Of a stretch of 64,000 nucleotides of DNA, positions 40,432 through 48,523 are shown in pieces. The notes below the pieces were generated by a model that was not told the origin of the DNA, made no database searches, and saw nothing but the letters and a program-made list of their open reading frames with translations. The stretch covers positions 1 to 64,000 of the forward strand of contig JAWLGZ010000005.1 in the NCBI GenBank assembly GCA_041690635.1. Reading direction: 5' to 3'. The position numbers and the translations under genes were made by a program. Source of the DNA: JAWLGZ01 sp041690635 (GTDB lineage Bacteria > Pseudomonadota > Gammaproteobacteria > Thiohalomonadales > Thiohalomonadaceae). The first letter of the stretch is position 1; each line of letters opens with the position of its first letter.

Positions 40432-43400
40432 ATGTCCGGTACTGAAACCAGACGAATCCAAAACCGGATTGTCCTCTATGCCCTTATCGGCATCCTGCTG
40501 ACGGGGCTCGTCGTCGGTCTGGCGACCGCGATCCCGCTCTATAAGCATGTCCGCGGCCATATCGAACACTCCGCCGCTTTTAACGCCCGTGTTCGCGCCA
40601 TGGCGGTCTCGCAGGTGCTGCTGGGTTGGGAGGAGATCGCGCGCCAGGTCACCAGCCGCAGCGTTATTCGCGACGAACTGGAGCGCTACAATGCGGGCGA
40701 GATCAGCCGTGAGGCGCTGGAGGCGTTCTCCGTTCCCAAGCTGACGGATGCCCTGAAGCACACCGAAGGGCTGGTCGGGATCACCCGCTACGCGGCAGGT
40801 GGCGAACAGGTGCTGGCCATCGGCATTGCCGCCCCGGTGGACTCCCCCGCGCTGCCGGAGGCCGGGAGCACCGACCTGCTGACACACGGCCCGCGGCGGG
40901 TCGGCGGCCAATACTACCTATTCTTTTCCGCCCCCATCGTCAACCGCTTCGGTGAGTGGGTCGGCACCGATGTCGTTGCCTTCGAACTGGCGCCGCTGTT
41001 TGCCGTCCTCGGCCGTCTGAACGGCTTCGACAGCTCGGCCAACGCCTATCTCGGACGTGCCGGTGAATCCCGCGTCATCTCGGCGGGCGCCGAAGGCACG
41101 CGGGTCCTTGAGCGCTCCGAGAGTGGAGCGCTCGCCGAGGGACTGCGTCTGGCGATCGCCGGCGAGGTCGGCCTTGTTCCTCCCGGGGCGGGTGCGGAAG
41201 TGGTGGTCTACGCCGACAGCGGCAACGGCTGGGGGGTCGCCTTTGCCACGCCGGAAGAGAACTTCTACGCACCGGTGGCCGGACAGCTGGCGTTTCCGCT
41301 GGCGTCGATCGGCATCATGCTGCTGCTCGGTACCTTTGGCACCCTGCAGGTGATCAAGCCCCTTTCCGATAACATCGTCCGGCAGTCGCAGCAGCTGACG
41401 AAGAGCAGCGGGGAGCTGCGAGACCTCCTGGAGCACGCCCACGGATTCGTCTTTCGCCACGACCGGAATGGGTTCTTCACCTATGTCTCCGAAGGTTTCA
41501 AGTCCGTGACCGGCTATGGTCCCGGTGAGCTGACGGGGCGCTTCGAGGAGTTCCTCACCGACCATCCCATGAATCTCGTCGCCCTGGAGTCGGTGCGGCG
41601 CACCCTCGATGGGGAGCAGGGGCCGGCCTATCTGGCTGAAATGCGGGTCAAAGGCGGTCACGGGGTGGTGCTGGAGATTAGCATGCAGCCTCATTACGAC
41701 GACGGCCGCGTCACGGGTGTGGTCGGCGTCGCCCGCGATGTCTCGGAGCGGGTACGGGCGGAGGAGGCACTGCGGTGCAACGAGGAGCGGCTCCGCACGG
41801 TCATCAACGCCACCCCGGACATCATCTGTTTCAAGGATGGACAGGGGCGCTGGCAGGAGACCAACCAATCGAACCTGAATCTGTTCCGCCTTGAACAGAG
41901 TGACTATCGGGGCAAGCGCGATTCGGAGCTGGCCGAGGTGACCGCTCCGGAGTTGCGCGATGCCTTCCTGGCTTGCGAGGAGAGTGACGAGATCGCCTGG
42001 CGTGCCGGCCACCCGACCCGGGCCGAAGAGGTGATTCCCGGCCCCGGCGGCGAGCAGCGGGTCTTCGACGTCATGAAGGTGCCGGTGTTCGCGGAGGACG
42101 GGGCGCGGCGTGGCCTGGTGGTGGTCGGCCGCGACATCTCAGAGCGCAAGTGGGCCGACGAGGAGCTGCACCTCGCCGCCTCGGTGTTCCAGGACAGCCA
42201 CGAGGCGATCATTATTCTCGACGAGGCCGAACGGGTGGCACGGGTCAATACCGCCTTCAAGGCGATTACCGGCTATACCGAGGCGGAACTCTCGGGTCGC
42301 CACCTGTGCGAACTGCTGGACAGCAGCCGATCCGGCGAGGATATCTGTACTCATATCAACGAGGTGATCGGACGTTCGGGCAACTGGCAGGGGGAGGTGT
42401 GGTACCGGCGTAAAAGCGGCGAGGTGTTCCCGGCCTGGCAGACCCTGAGCGCCATTACCGACGAGACCGGGGAGGTTACCCGCTACGCAGCCATCTTCTC
42501 CGACCTCTCCGAGCAGCGGGATTCCGAGGCACGCATCAACTATCTCGCCCACTACGATCCGATCACCGACCTGCCGAACCGCACCCTGCTCAACCAACGC
42601 CTCAGCGAGTCCATCAATGCCGCATCCCGGACCGGCTCCCGTCTGGCACTGTTGTTCCTTGATCTGGATCGCTTCAAGAACGTGAATGACAGCCTCGGCC
42701 ACCACATCGGTGATCGAGTGCTGCGCGTTACCGCGGATCGCCTCGACCGTAGCGTGCGCGAGCAGGACACCATTGCACGTCCGGGCGGCGACGAGTTCAT
42801 CGTTCTCCTCGACGAACTGCACGACACCCGCGATGCAGGGGCGGTGGCAAGCAAGATCCTGGAGGCTCTCTCGGAGCCGATCTACATCGAGGGCTACGAG
42901 GTGTTTGGCGGCGGCAGCATCGGCATCAGCGTCTTCCCGGAGGACGGGCGAGATACGGAGACGCTGATCCGCAACGCCGATGCAGCCATGTACCGGGCCA
43001 AGGAACAGGGCCGCAACACCTATCAGTACTACACCCCGGAACTCACCGAGTTGAGCTTCGAGCGGCTGGACATGGAGACCGGCCTGCGCCGAGCGCTGGA
43101 GCGCGGGGATCTGCGGCTTCATTATCAGCCGCAGGCGCTGGTGGGCGACGGCCGGGTGGTCGGCGTGGAGGCGCTGATCCGCTGGCAGCACCCGGACAAG
43201 GGGATGATCCGGCCGGATCTGTTCATTCCCCTGGCCGAGGACACCGGCCTCATCGAGCCCATCGGCCGCTGGGTGCTGCACACCGCCTGTGCCCAGGCGG
43301 TGGCGTGGCAGAAGGCCGGCCTGCCGCCTGTGCGCATGGCGGTAAATCTGGCTGGCTACCAGATCATCTACGGTGATCTGGTACAGACGGTGCGCCAGAC

Positions 43401-43851
43401 GCTGGAGGATACCGGGCTCGATCCGGCGATGCTGGAACTGGAGATCACCGAGGGTTTCGTGCTTCAGCACGCCGAGCGAGGCATTCAGACCCTCACGGAG
43501 TTGAAGGCGCTCGGTGTCACTCTCGCGATCGACGACTTCGGTACTGGCTACTCCTCACTGTCCTACCTGAAACGGCTACCGGTGGACCGGCTCAAGATCG
43601 ACCGCTCCTTCGTCCGCGATATCCCCGAGGACCGGGACGACATGGCCATCGTCGGCATGATTATCGCCATGGCCCGTCACCTGAAGCTGGAGGTGATCGC
43701 CGAGGGGGTGGAGGATGCGGTGCAGCTCGACTTCCTGCGAGAGAACGCCTGCGACGAATACCAGGGTTTCTACCTGGGCAAACCGGAACCGGCTGCCGCC
43801 ATCGAGGCGCTGATCACTCCCGGAGTGGCAGAGTCAGGGGCGAGGGGTTAG
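40432..43851 (+). CDS. Membrane PAS-GGDEF-EAL c-di-GMP enzyme
   Basis: 1139 residues. A membrane helix (about 12-34), a periplasmic cache-like sensor (about 35-285), a second helix (about 286-306), three PAS domains (about 330-440, 450-575 and 585-700), then GGDEF (785-789, RPGGDEF, with REQD inhibitory site intact) and EAL (913-915, EALIRWQH) with NLAGYQ, ITEGF, IDDFGTGYSSLSYLK and LKIDRSF all kept. Both activities look possible. It would respond to a periplasmic signal and internal PAS ligands. It sits alone after folA. Confidence 0.93.
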   Translation: MSGTETRRIQNRIVLYALIGILLTGLVVGLATAIPLYKHVRGHIEHSAAFNARVRAMAVSQVLLGWEEIARQVTSRSVIRDELERYNAGEISREALEAFSVPKLTDALKHTEGLVGITRYAAGGEQVLAIGIAAPVDSPALPEAGSTDLLTHGPRRVGGQYYLFFSAPIVNRFGEWVGTDVVAFELAPLFAVLGRLNGFDSSANAYLGRAGESRVISAGAEGTRVLERSESGALAEGLRLAIAGEVGLVPPGAGAEVVVYADSGNGWGVAFATPEENFYAPVAGQLAFPLASIGIMLLLGTFGTLQVIKPLSDNIVRQSQQLTKSSGELRDLLEHAHGFVFRHDRNGFFTYVSEGFKSVTGYGPGELTGRFEEFLTDHPMNLVALESVRRTLDGEQGPAYLAEMRVKGGHGVVLEISMQPHYDDGRVTGVVGVARDVSERVRAEEALRCNEERLRTVINATPDIICFKDGQGRWQETNQSNLNLFRLEQSDYRGKRDSELAEVTAPELRDAFLACEESDEIAWRAGHPTRAEEVIPGPGGEQRVFDVMKVPVFAEDGARRGLVVVGRDISERKWADEELHLAASVFQDSHEAIIILDEAERVARVNTAFKAITGYTEAELSGRHLCELLDSSRSGEDICTHINEVIGRSGNWQGEVWYRRKSGEVFPAWQTLSAITDETGEVTRYAAIFSDLSEQRDSEARINYLAHYDPITDLPNRTLLNQRLSESINAASRTGSRLALLFLDLDRFKNVNDSLGHHIGDRVLRVTADRLDRSVREQDTIARPGGDEFIVLLDELHDTRDAGAVASKILEALSEPIYIEGYEVFGGGSIGISVFPEDGRDTETLIRNADAAMYRAKEQGRNTYQYYTPELTELSFERLDMETGLRRALERGDLRLHYQPQALVGDGRVVGVEALIRWQHPDKGMIRPDLFIPLAEDTGLIEPIGRWVLHTACAQAVAWQKAGLPPVRMAVNLAGYQIIYGDLVQTVRQTLEDTGLDPAMLELEITEGFVLQHAERGIQTLTELKALGVTLAIDDFGTGYSSLSYLKRLPVDRLKIDRSFVRDIPEDRDDMAIVGMIIAMARHLKLEVIAEGVEDAVQLDFLRENACDEYQGFYLGKPEPAAAIEALITPGVAESGARG

Positions 43852-43925
43852 CAGCAACTGAGCGGCACGGCAGGGGTGATGTGCCGTGCGGACACCCGGC
43901 CCAATCACACCGGGATGGCGTCGAT

Positions 43926-44564
43926 CTACACCCAGTAAGCGGTTCTGGTCATCACCTTTGAGGTGAGCCCCATCACCCGCTTGACCGGCTCTGGCAGGGG
44001 GGCGCCACCGGCGTGGAGCGCCAGGGTGGCATGGCGGGCTTCGTCTTCCTTCATCTGCTCCAGAATGGCGCGCGATTTTGCGTCCTGTTCCGGCAAGCGG
44101 TCGAGGTGTTCGTCCAGGTGCCGAACCACCTGATGCTCCGTCTCCACGACGAAGCCGAGACTCCAGTGGTCGCCGGCAATCCCTGCCAGCGCACCGATGG
44201 CCAGTGAGCCGGTGTACCAGAGCGGATTGAGGTAGCTGACGTGGGTGCCCAACTCCTGCGCCCGGCGTTCACACCAGGCCAGGTGATCGTTCTCCTCCAG
44301 CGCCGCGCGCTCCATCTTCTCCCGTACCTCCGGCAGCTTCGCCGTCAGCGCCTGGCCCTCATAGAGTCCCTGCGCCGAGACCTCCCCCGCATGATTGATC
44401 CGCATCAGCCGACCGGCCAGTTCGCGCTCCTGCTCCGAGAGTTCCGACTCGGCGCGGGCGTCGGCCGGATCGGGCCGTTCGGTGATCAGCGGCTTACCTA
44501 ACAGGGTTCGGACACCCACGTCCAGGTGCATGACAAAGCGATCGAGGGGGCTGTAGTGGCGCAT
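43926..44564 (-). CDS. coq7: Ubiquinone C6 hydroxylase Coq7 (di-iron)
   Basis: Di-iron monooxygenase for the C6 hydroxylation of ubiquinone, used instead of UbiF in many proteobacteria. 212 residues with a short variable N-terminus and two helical repeats: RINHAGEVSAQGLY (Glu61), EENDHLAWCE (Glu91, His94), and ETEHQVVRHLDEH plus EDEARHA in the second half, giving the ferritin-like iron ligands. It is convergent with the large GGDEF-EAL gene. Together with ubiH and ubiI it completes the three aerobic hydroxylations. Confidence 0.96.
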   Translation of the reverse strand: MRHYSPLDRFVMHLDVGVRTLLGKPLITERPDPADARAESELSEQERELAGRLMRINHAGEVSAQGLYEGQALTAKLPEVREKMERAALEENDHLAWCERRAQELGTHVSYLNPLWYTGSLAIGALAGIAGDHWSLGFVVETEHQVVRHLDEHLDRLPEQDAKSRAILEQMKEDEARHATLALHAGGAPLPEPVKRVMGLTSKVMTRTAYWV

Positions 44565-44585
44565 GGTTATGAAGATACAAGGGGC

Positions 44586-44606
44586 AAGTGAAAAGTGGCA
44601 AGTGGC
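44586..44606. repeat. Short heptamer repeat AAGTGGC upstream of coq7
   Basis: Three 7-bp units: AAGTGAA, AAGTGGC, AAGTGGC, then a diverged AAGAGCG. It lies in the 70-base gap between coq7 and glcF. Another heptanucleotide motif, distinct in sequence from the two longer arrays. Confidence 0.6.
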
Positions 44607-44634
44607 AAGAGCGGGGGTTGCCCAACCTCTGCGG

Positions 44635-45879
44635 CTACGCCAGTTGTCGGGCGAGCAGCACCGCCGGGTGCAGCACCTCCACGTTCAGCCCCGCCTGACG
44701 AATCCCCGCGCGCAGGTGCAGCGCGCAACCGATGTTGGAGGTGGCAAGAAAACGGGCACCGCTGTCACGCAGGAAGGCGAGCGCCGGTTCGCGCAGCTGC
44801 GCGGCGATGGCGGGCTGCGTGAATGGATAGGCCCCCGCACCGCCGCAACACTGTTCACCGGGCAGCGGCAGGATAGGCAGGCTGGGTATCCGTTCGAGCA
44901 GCGCCCGCGGGGCAGCCTGCCCGCCGGTCAACCTGAGAGTGCAGGGGGTGTGCAGTACAACGGCCTCGTTCAGCGGATGCAACTCGAGCTCCTCCGGCCA
45001 GAATGCGGCCAGCACCTCACTGATGTCGCGCAGGCGTGATGCGAACTGTGCGCCCTCGTCGCCCCGATCCGCGTAGTCGGCCAACGCCGCCGCGCAGCCG
45101 CTGGCGAAGGTGACGGTGGTGTCAACGTCTGCGAACGCCTCGATATTGGCTGCGGCCATCCGGCGGGCGCGTTCGCCATCGCCCAGCCCGGTGTGCATCG
45201 CCCCGCAACACCCCTGCCGTGACGGGACCGAGACGGCGAGGCCGAACCGGTTGAGCAGCCGGATCGCTGCGCGGAGTGTCTCCGCATCCAGCCACTCGCC
45301 GGTGCAACCGACGAACAGTGCCACCCGCCCCCGTTCGGTCCCGTTCGCCGGATAGTGCCCGCGCGGGTGCACCGGCCGGAGTGGCGGCAGCCCGCCGGCG
45401 GCGGCCCGAAGGGTGCGGCCGGGGGCCAGCGCCTGTGTCGCGCGTGGGCCGAGCACCCGGAGGCCGCCCGCAAGCAGTTTTCTTGTTGCCGCAGCGGTCA
45501 CCGCCCCGGCGGCCAGGTGGGGCAGCAGCCCGGTCCCGCGGGTGGCGGCAAGATGCTCCCGCACTTCCGCCAATAGCCGTCCGTAGGGGACCTGGGAGGG
45601 GCAGCTGCGCTCGCAGGCGCGGCAGCCGAGACAGCGCTCGAAATGGCCGGCCAGTTCCGCTGTCGGCTCAAGCCGGCCCTGCACCAGCCCGAGCGCAAGC
45701 CCGATGCGCCCGCGCGGCGACTCCGCCTCGTCGCGGGTGAGCGCAAAGGTGGGGCAGTGCGGCAGACAGTAGCCGCACATCACGCAGCGGTCGGCATCCG
45801 CGGCGATACGGGAGGGGAGTGTGGGATCGGGTCTGCCCAAGGCGCGGAAGTCGTTCGTGGTAAACTGGTTCGATTTCAA
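44635..45879 (-). CDS. glcF: Glycolate oxidase iron-sulfur subunit GlcF
   Basis: Electron-transfer subunit of glycolate dehydrogenase. 414 residues with two 4Fe-4S motifs (RCVMCGYCLPHCPTFAL and RCLGCRACERSCPSQVPYG) and two CCG-type domains (CCGAMHTGL and CCGGAGAYPF), the GlcF pattern. No GlcD or GlcE gene lies in the window, so its partners are elsewhere or it serves another 2-hydroxyacid enzyme. The start is a TTG with a poor ribosome binding site, but the N-terminal spacing to the first cluster fits. Glycolate use would link with the glycine cleavage genes in an autotroph. Confidence 0.88.
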   Translation of the reverse strand: MKSNQFTTNDFRALGRPDPTLPSRIAADADRCVMCGYCLPHCPTFALTRDEAESPRGRIGLALGLVQGRLEPTAELAGHFERCLGCRACERSCPSQVPYGRLLAEVREHLAATRGTGLLPHLAAGAVTAAATRKLLAGGLRVLGPRATQALAPGRTLRAAAGGLPPLRPVHPRGHYPANGTERGRVALFVGCTGEWLDAETLRAAIRLLNRFGLAVSVPSRQGCCGAMHTGLGDGERARRMAAANIEAFADVDTTVTFASGCAAALADYADRGDEGAQFASRLRDISEVLAAFWPEELELHPLNEAVVLHTPCTLRLTGGQAAPRALLERIPSLPILPLPGEQCCGGAGAYPFTQPAIAAQLREPALAFLRDSGARFLATSNIGCALHLRAGIRQAGLNVEVLHPAVLLARQLA

Positions 45880-45927
45880 CGAAAGGTGGCCATTCTACCT
45901 GTCGCCGCCATTGATTACCGAGCATCC

Positions 45928-46236
45928 ATGTCCTATTTCCGTTACCACCTCTTCTTCTGCACCAACAAACGCGCGGAGGGTGGCTGCTGTGCCGGCCTCG
46001 GCGCCCAGGCGATGCGCGACTACGCCAAGGCGCGCGTCAAGGAGTTCGGCTTGTCCGGCCCCGGCGGCGTGCGTGTCAACAGCGCCGGCTGCCTCGATCG
46101 CTGCGCCGAGGGGCCGGTGATCGTCGTCTACCCTGAGGGGGTCTGGTACACCTACGTGGACCGGGACGACATCGACGAGATCATCGAGGAGCACCTGCGC
46201 CACGGCCGACCGGTCGAGCGCCTCAAGTTATCCTGA
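45928..46236 (+). CDS. Small thioredoxin-like 2Fe-2S ferredoxin
   Basis: 102 residues. Four conserved cysteines fit the thioredoxin-fold ferredoxin pattern: LFFCTNKRAEGGCC and SAGCLDRCAEGPVIVVYPEG. It is cytosolic. It is divergent from glcF across 48 bases. The start at MSYFRYHLFFC fits the family; the longer frame runs through glcF. Partner unknown. Confidence 0.9.
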   Translation: MSYFRYHLFFCTNKRAEGGCCAGLGAQAMRDYAKARVKEFGLSGPGGVRVNSAGCLDRCAEGPVIVVYPEGVWYTYVDRDDIDEIIEEHLRHGRPVERLKLS

Positions 46237-46415
46237 ACCGCAGTCGACCACTAAGTGGTTTCCGTACCGCAAGGGAACACGCATGCATGCACCTTCGACA
46301 GAACTCACCACCAAGGTGAGCGGGCCATGCGCCCGATTGGACGTCTGGCGCACCGCCCGGCTGGCCAATGCGCAGGACGCACACCCGGGCGCGTCCAGAG
46401 GCGGTGCCTGAAATT

Positions 46416-47120
46416 ATGAGTGACGATATCTATTTCGCCGAACTCCCGGGTCTGCATCTGTACGACGGGCTCGAAGAGGATGTCTGTACCGGCGAGGAGC
46501 TGCTGATTCCCGGCCCGTCCGGGCCACTCCAGGCGCTCACCTCCTGCCCGGCCTGTTATCAGGGTACCAATCCGGTCGCCATCGTCTGTCACCCCCATCC
46601 GCTCTACGGCGGCAGCATGAGCAACAAGGTGGTGCATATCCTGGCCGAGACCTTCAACGAGATGGGTCTGCTCAGCGTCACCTTCAACTTCCGCGGCGTC
46701 GGCAAGAGCGTCGGCCGGTTCGACAAAGGCATCGGTGAGACCGAAGACCTGCTGGCGGTGGTGAACTGGGTCCGTGAACGCTATCCGGGGGCACCCATCT
46801 GGCTCGCCGGTTTCTCCTTCGGCGCCTATGTCGCCGCCCGCGCCTGCGTTCCCGCTAACGCGGAACGGCTGCTGTTGGTGGCCCCGCCGGTCACCATGTT
46901 CGATTTCAGCAGTGTCGATGTGAACGGCATCCCCTGGATGGTCATCCAGGGCGGCAAGGACGAAATCACCGCCCCCGAGGCGGTCTCACGCTGGGCCTGT
47001 GCCCAGCCCAATCGCCCCGAATACCACTGGATGGCCGAGGCCGACCACTTCTTTCATGGCCGCATGAACCGCCTGCGCGACACCCTCATGAAGTCCTGGG
47101 CCCCGGCCACGGCTGGCTGA
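46416..47120 (+). CDS. Alpha/beta hydrolase (COG2945-like)
   Basis: 234 residues. VAIVCHPHPLYGGSMSNKVV, TFNFRGVGKSVGRFD and the nucleophile elbow GFSFGAYVA (Ser134) are hallmarks of the family; a QGGKDEITAP acid and DHFFHGRM histidine complete the triad. Substrate unknown; cytosolic. It starts at MSDDIYFAELPG. This ferredoxin-hydrolase-rplM order is seen in other gammaproteobacteria. Confidence 0.88.
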   Translation: MSDDIYFAELPGLHLYDGLEEDVCTGEELLIPGPSGPLQALTSCPACYQGTNPVAIVCHPHPLYGGSMSNKVVHILAETFNEMGLLSVTFNFRGVGKSVGRFDKGIGETEDLLAVVNWVRERYPGAPIWLAGFSFGAYVAARACVPANAERLLLVAPPVTMFDFSSVDVNGIPWMVIQGGKDEITAPEAVSRWACAQPNRPEYHWMAEADHFFHGRMNRLRDTLMKSWAPATAG

Positions 47121-47139
47121 CGCACGCCGCAGCAGTACA

Positions 47140-47180
47140 AGGGCGCAATCCCGTTGCGCCGTAGCGGCATCTAATGGAAT
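47140..47180. repeat. Dispersed repeat (type C copy 4, partial)
   Basis: AGGGCGCAATCCCGTTGCGCC (AGGGCGCAATCCC plus GTTGCGCC) is a left arm; only a degenerate right arm follows (ATGGAATCGCC). It lies in the 405-base gap between the hydrolase gene and rplM. Confidence 0.6.
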
Positions 47181-47285
47181 CGCCAATCCCCAATCATCAC
47201 CCGGCACATACGCGTTGTGCCCCCCGGATGTTGCCTGGGTGGAAGAGGGTTCCTTCGCCCCCATGAGGAAAAGCCCCATAAGGGG

Positions 47286-47313
47286 TTGACTCCAAAATCC
47301 GTATGAGTATATT
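47286..47313 (+). promoter_or_regulatory. Sigma70-like promoter of the candidate small RNA
   Basis: TTGACT and TATATT spaced by 16 bases, close to consensus. The predicted start, about 7 bases after the -10 box, falls at the base where a perfect hairpin begins. Confidence 0.75.
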
Positions 47314-47320
47314 AGCGCTT

Positions 47321-47414
47321 AATGATTTGCTGACAGGCAAGTCATTGACTCCTCCATCCTCCTTTGGTGGTTTTACGGCGCGGCTCTCCCCCCTTTGCCG
47401 CGCCTTTTCTTTTT
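47321..47414 (+). ncRNA. Candidate small RNA with CU-rich loops, upstream of rplM
   Basis: About 94 nt between a good promoter and a Rho-independent terminator, with no reading frame. Stem 1: AATGATTTGC/GCAAGTCATT, 10 pairs with one G-U, loop TGACAG. Then GACTCCTCCATCCTCC, where CCATC can pair with GGTGG leaving loop CTCCTTT. Stem 3 is the terminator GGCGCGGC/GCCGCGCC with loop TCTCCCCCCTTT, followed by TTTTCTTTTT. The CCUCC and CUCCU stretches are complementary to Shine-Dalgarno sequences, a feature of trans-acting regulatory RNAs. I do not recognise a known family. It could also be a leader or an attenuated transcript of the rplM operon. Confidence 0.6.
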
Positions 47415-47451
47415 CCCCGGGGGCGGAGTGATGCCTGATGCGCGGCTGGAC

Positions 47452-47480
47452 TTGCATCCGTCGCATCGTGCCGATATTAT
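47452..47480 (+). promoter_or_regulatory. Promoter of the rplM-rpsI operon
   Basis: TTGCAT and TATTAT with a 17-base spacer. The predicted start gives a leader of about 39 bases before the rplM ATG. It lies downstream of the small-RNA terminator, so the two transcripts are separate. Confidence 0.75.
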
Positions 47481-47525
47481 TCCGCTTCTTTGTTTTGCGA
47501 ACATTCTCTTTCGGAGTACCAAGGG

Positions 47526-47954
47526 ATGAAGACGTTCAGCGCCAAGCCTGAAACCGTCAAGCGCGACTGGTTTGTCGTCGATGCCACCGGGAAGACCCTG
47601 GGCCGGCTCGCGGCTGAAATTGCACGTCGCCTTCGGGGCAAGCATAAGGCCGAATACACGCCGCACGTGGACACGGGCGACTACATTGTCGTGGTGAACG
47701 CGGAAAAGGTTCACGTTACCGGCCGCAAGGCGCAGCAGAAGCAGTACCACCGGCACACCGGCTACCCGGGCGGCCTGAAGTCCGTCAGCTTCGAAAAGCT
47801 GATTCAGAAGGCACCGGAGCGAGCGATCGAGCACGCGGTCAAGGGCATGCTGCCCCACAATCCGCTCGGCCGCGCGATGTTCAAGAAGCTGAAGGTCTAT
47901 GCCGGCACCGAGCATCGGCATGCGGCCCAGCAGCCGATTCCTCTTGAGATCTAA
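47526..47954 (+). CDS. rplM: 50S ribosomal protein L13
   Basis: 142 residues, the E. coli length. MKTFSAKPETVKRDWFVVDA, the DTGDYIVVVNAEKVHVTGRK segment and VKGMLPHNPLGRAMFKKLKVY are highly conserved. A frame extension of 12 codons upstream is rejected. The AAGG site before ATG and the close rpsI gene mark the usual L13-S9 operon. In E. coli L13 represses this operon by binding its leader. Confidence 0.98.
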   Translation: MKTFSAKPETVKRDWFVVDATGKTLGRLAAEIARRLRGKHKAEYTPHVDTGDYIVVVNAEKVHVTGRKAQQKQYHRHTGYPGGLKSVSFEKLIQKAPERAIEHAVKGMLPHNPLGRAMFKKLKVYAGTEHRHAAQQPIPLEI

Positions 47955-47975
47955 TCGGATTACAGCGGTACAGAT

Positions 47976-48368
47976 ATGGCACAAATGACGTCACCCAGCA
48001 CCGGCCGCCGCAAGACCTCCACCGCCCGCGCCTTCCTCGCGCCGGGCAAGGGCGAGATCACGGTCAACAGCCGCACCCTCGACACCTACTTCGGCCGTGA
48101 GACCGAGCGCATGATCGTCCGTCAGCCGCTCGAGAATCTGCAGTTGGCCGACAAGTTCGACATCAAGGTCACCGTCAAGGGCGGTGGCACCAGCGGGCAG
48201 GCCGGCGCCGTGCGCCACGCCATCTCCCGAGCCCTGGTCGCCCACGACGAAGCCCTGCGCAGCAACCTGCGCCGCGGCGGCTTTCTCACTCGCGATGCCC
48301 GCGAGGTGGAGCGCAAGAAGGTTGGCCTGCACAAGGCGCGCAAGCGTCCGCAGTACTCCAAGCGTTAA
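47976..48368 (+). CDS. rpsI: 30S ribosomal protein S9
   Basis: 130 residues. STGRRKTSTARAFLAPGKG, the RQPLENLQLADKFDIKVTV stretch and the C-terminal RKRPQYSKR, whose final Arg contacts P-site tRNA, are typical. It follows rplM by 21 bases. An 8-bp GGCCCGGC/GCCGGGCC hairpin without T-run lies just after its stop. Confidence 0.98.
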   Translation: MAQMTSPSTGRRKTSTARAFLAPGKGEITVNSRTLDTYFGRETERMIVRQPLENLQLADKFDIKVTVKGGGTSGQAGAVRHAISRALVAHDEALRSNLRRGGFLTRDAREVERKKVGLHKARKRPQYSKR

Positions 48369-48449
48369 TCTCCCGCCGGCCCGGCTCTGCCGGGCCGCAC
48401 TTGAACTCCCTGCCGCCGGTTTGTATCTTCAGCGGCCGAGCCGTTCACT

Positions 48450-48523
48450 TGGGGGATCGTCTAACGGCAGGACAGCGGACTCTGACTCCGTCAATCTAGG
48501 TTCGAATCCTAGTCCCCCAGCCA
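48450..48523 (+). tRNA. tRNA-Gln (anticodon CUG), CCA encoded
   Basis: Acceptor stem TGGGGGA/TCCCCCA with discriminator G and an encoded CCA. The anticodon arm is CGGACTCTGACTCCG with CTG at the anticodon, and the T arm reads CTAGGTTCGAATCCTAG. The U-A first pair is normal for tRNA-Gln. It is about 80 bases after rpsI. Confidence 0.96.

Noticed and set aside
46283..46411. 42-codon frame with an AAGGGA site before the alpha/beta hydrolase gene
   Set aside because: The ribosome binding site is acceptable but the peptide (MHAPSTELTTKVSG and onward) has no recognisable feature and conservation cannot be tested here.
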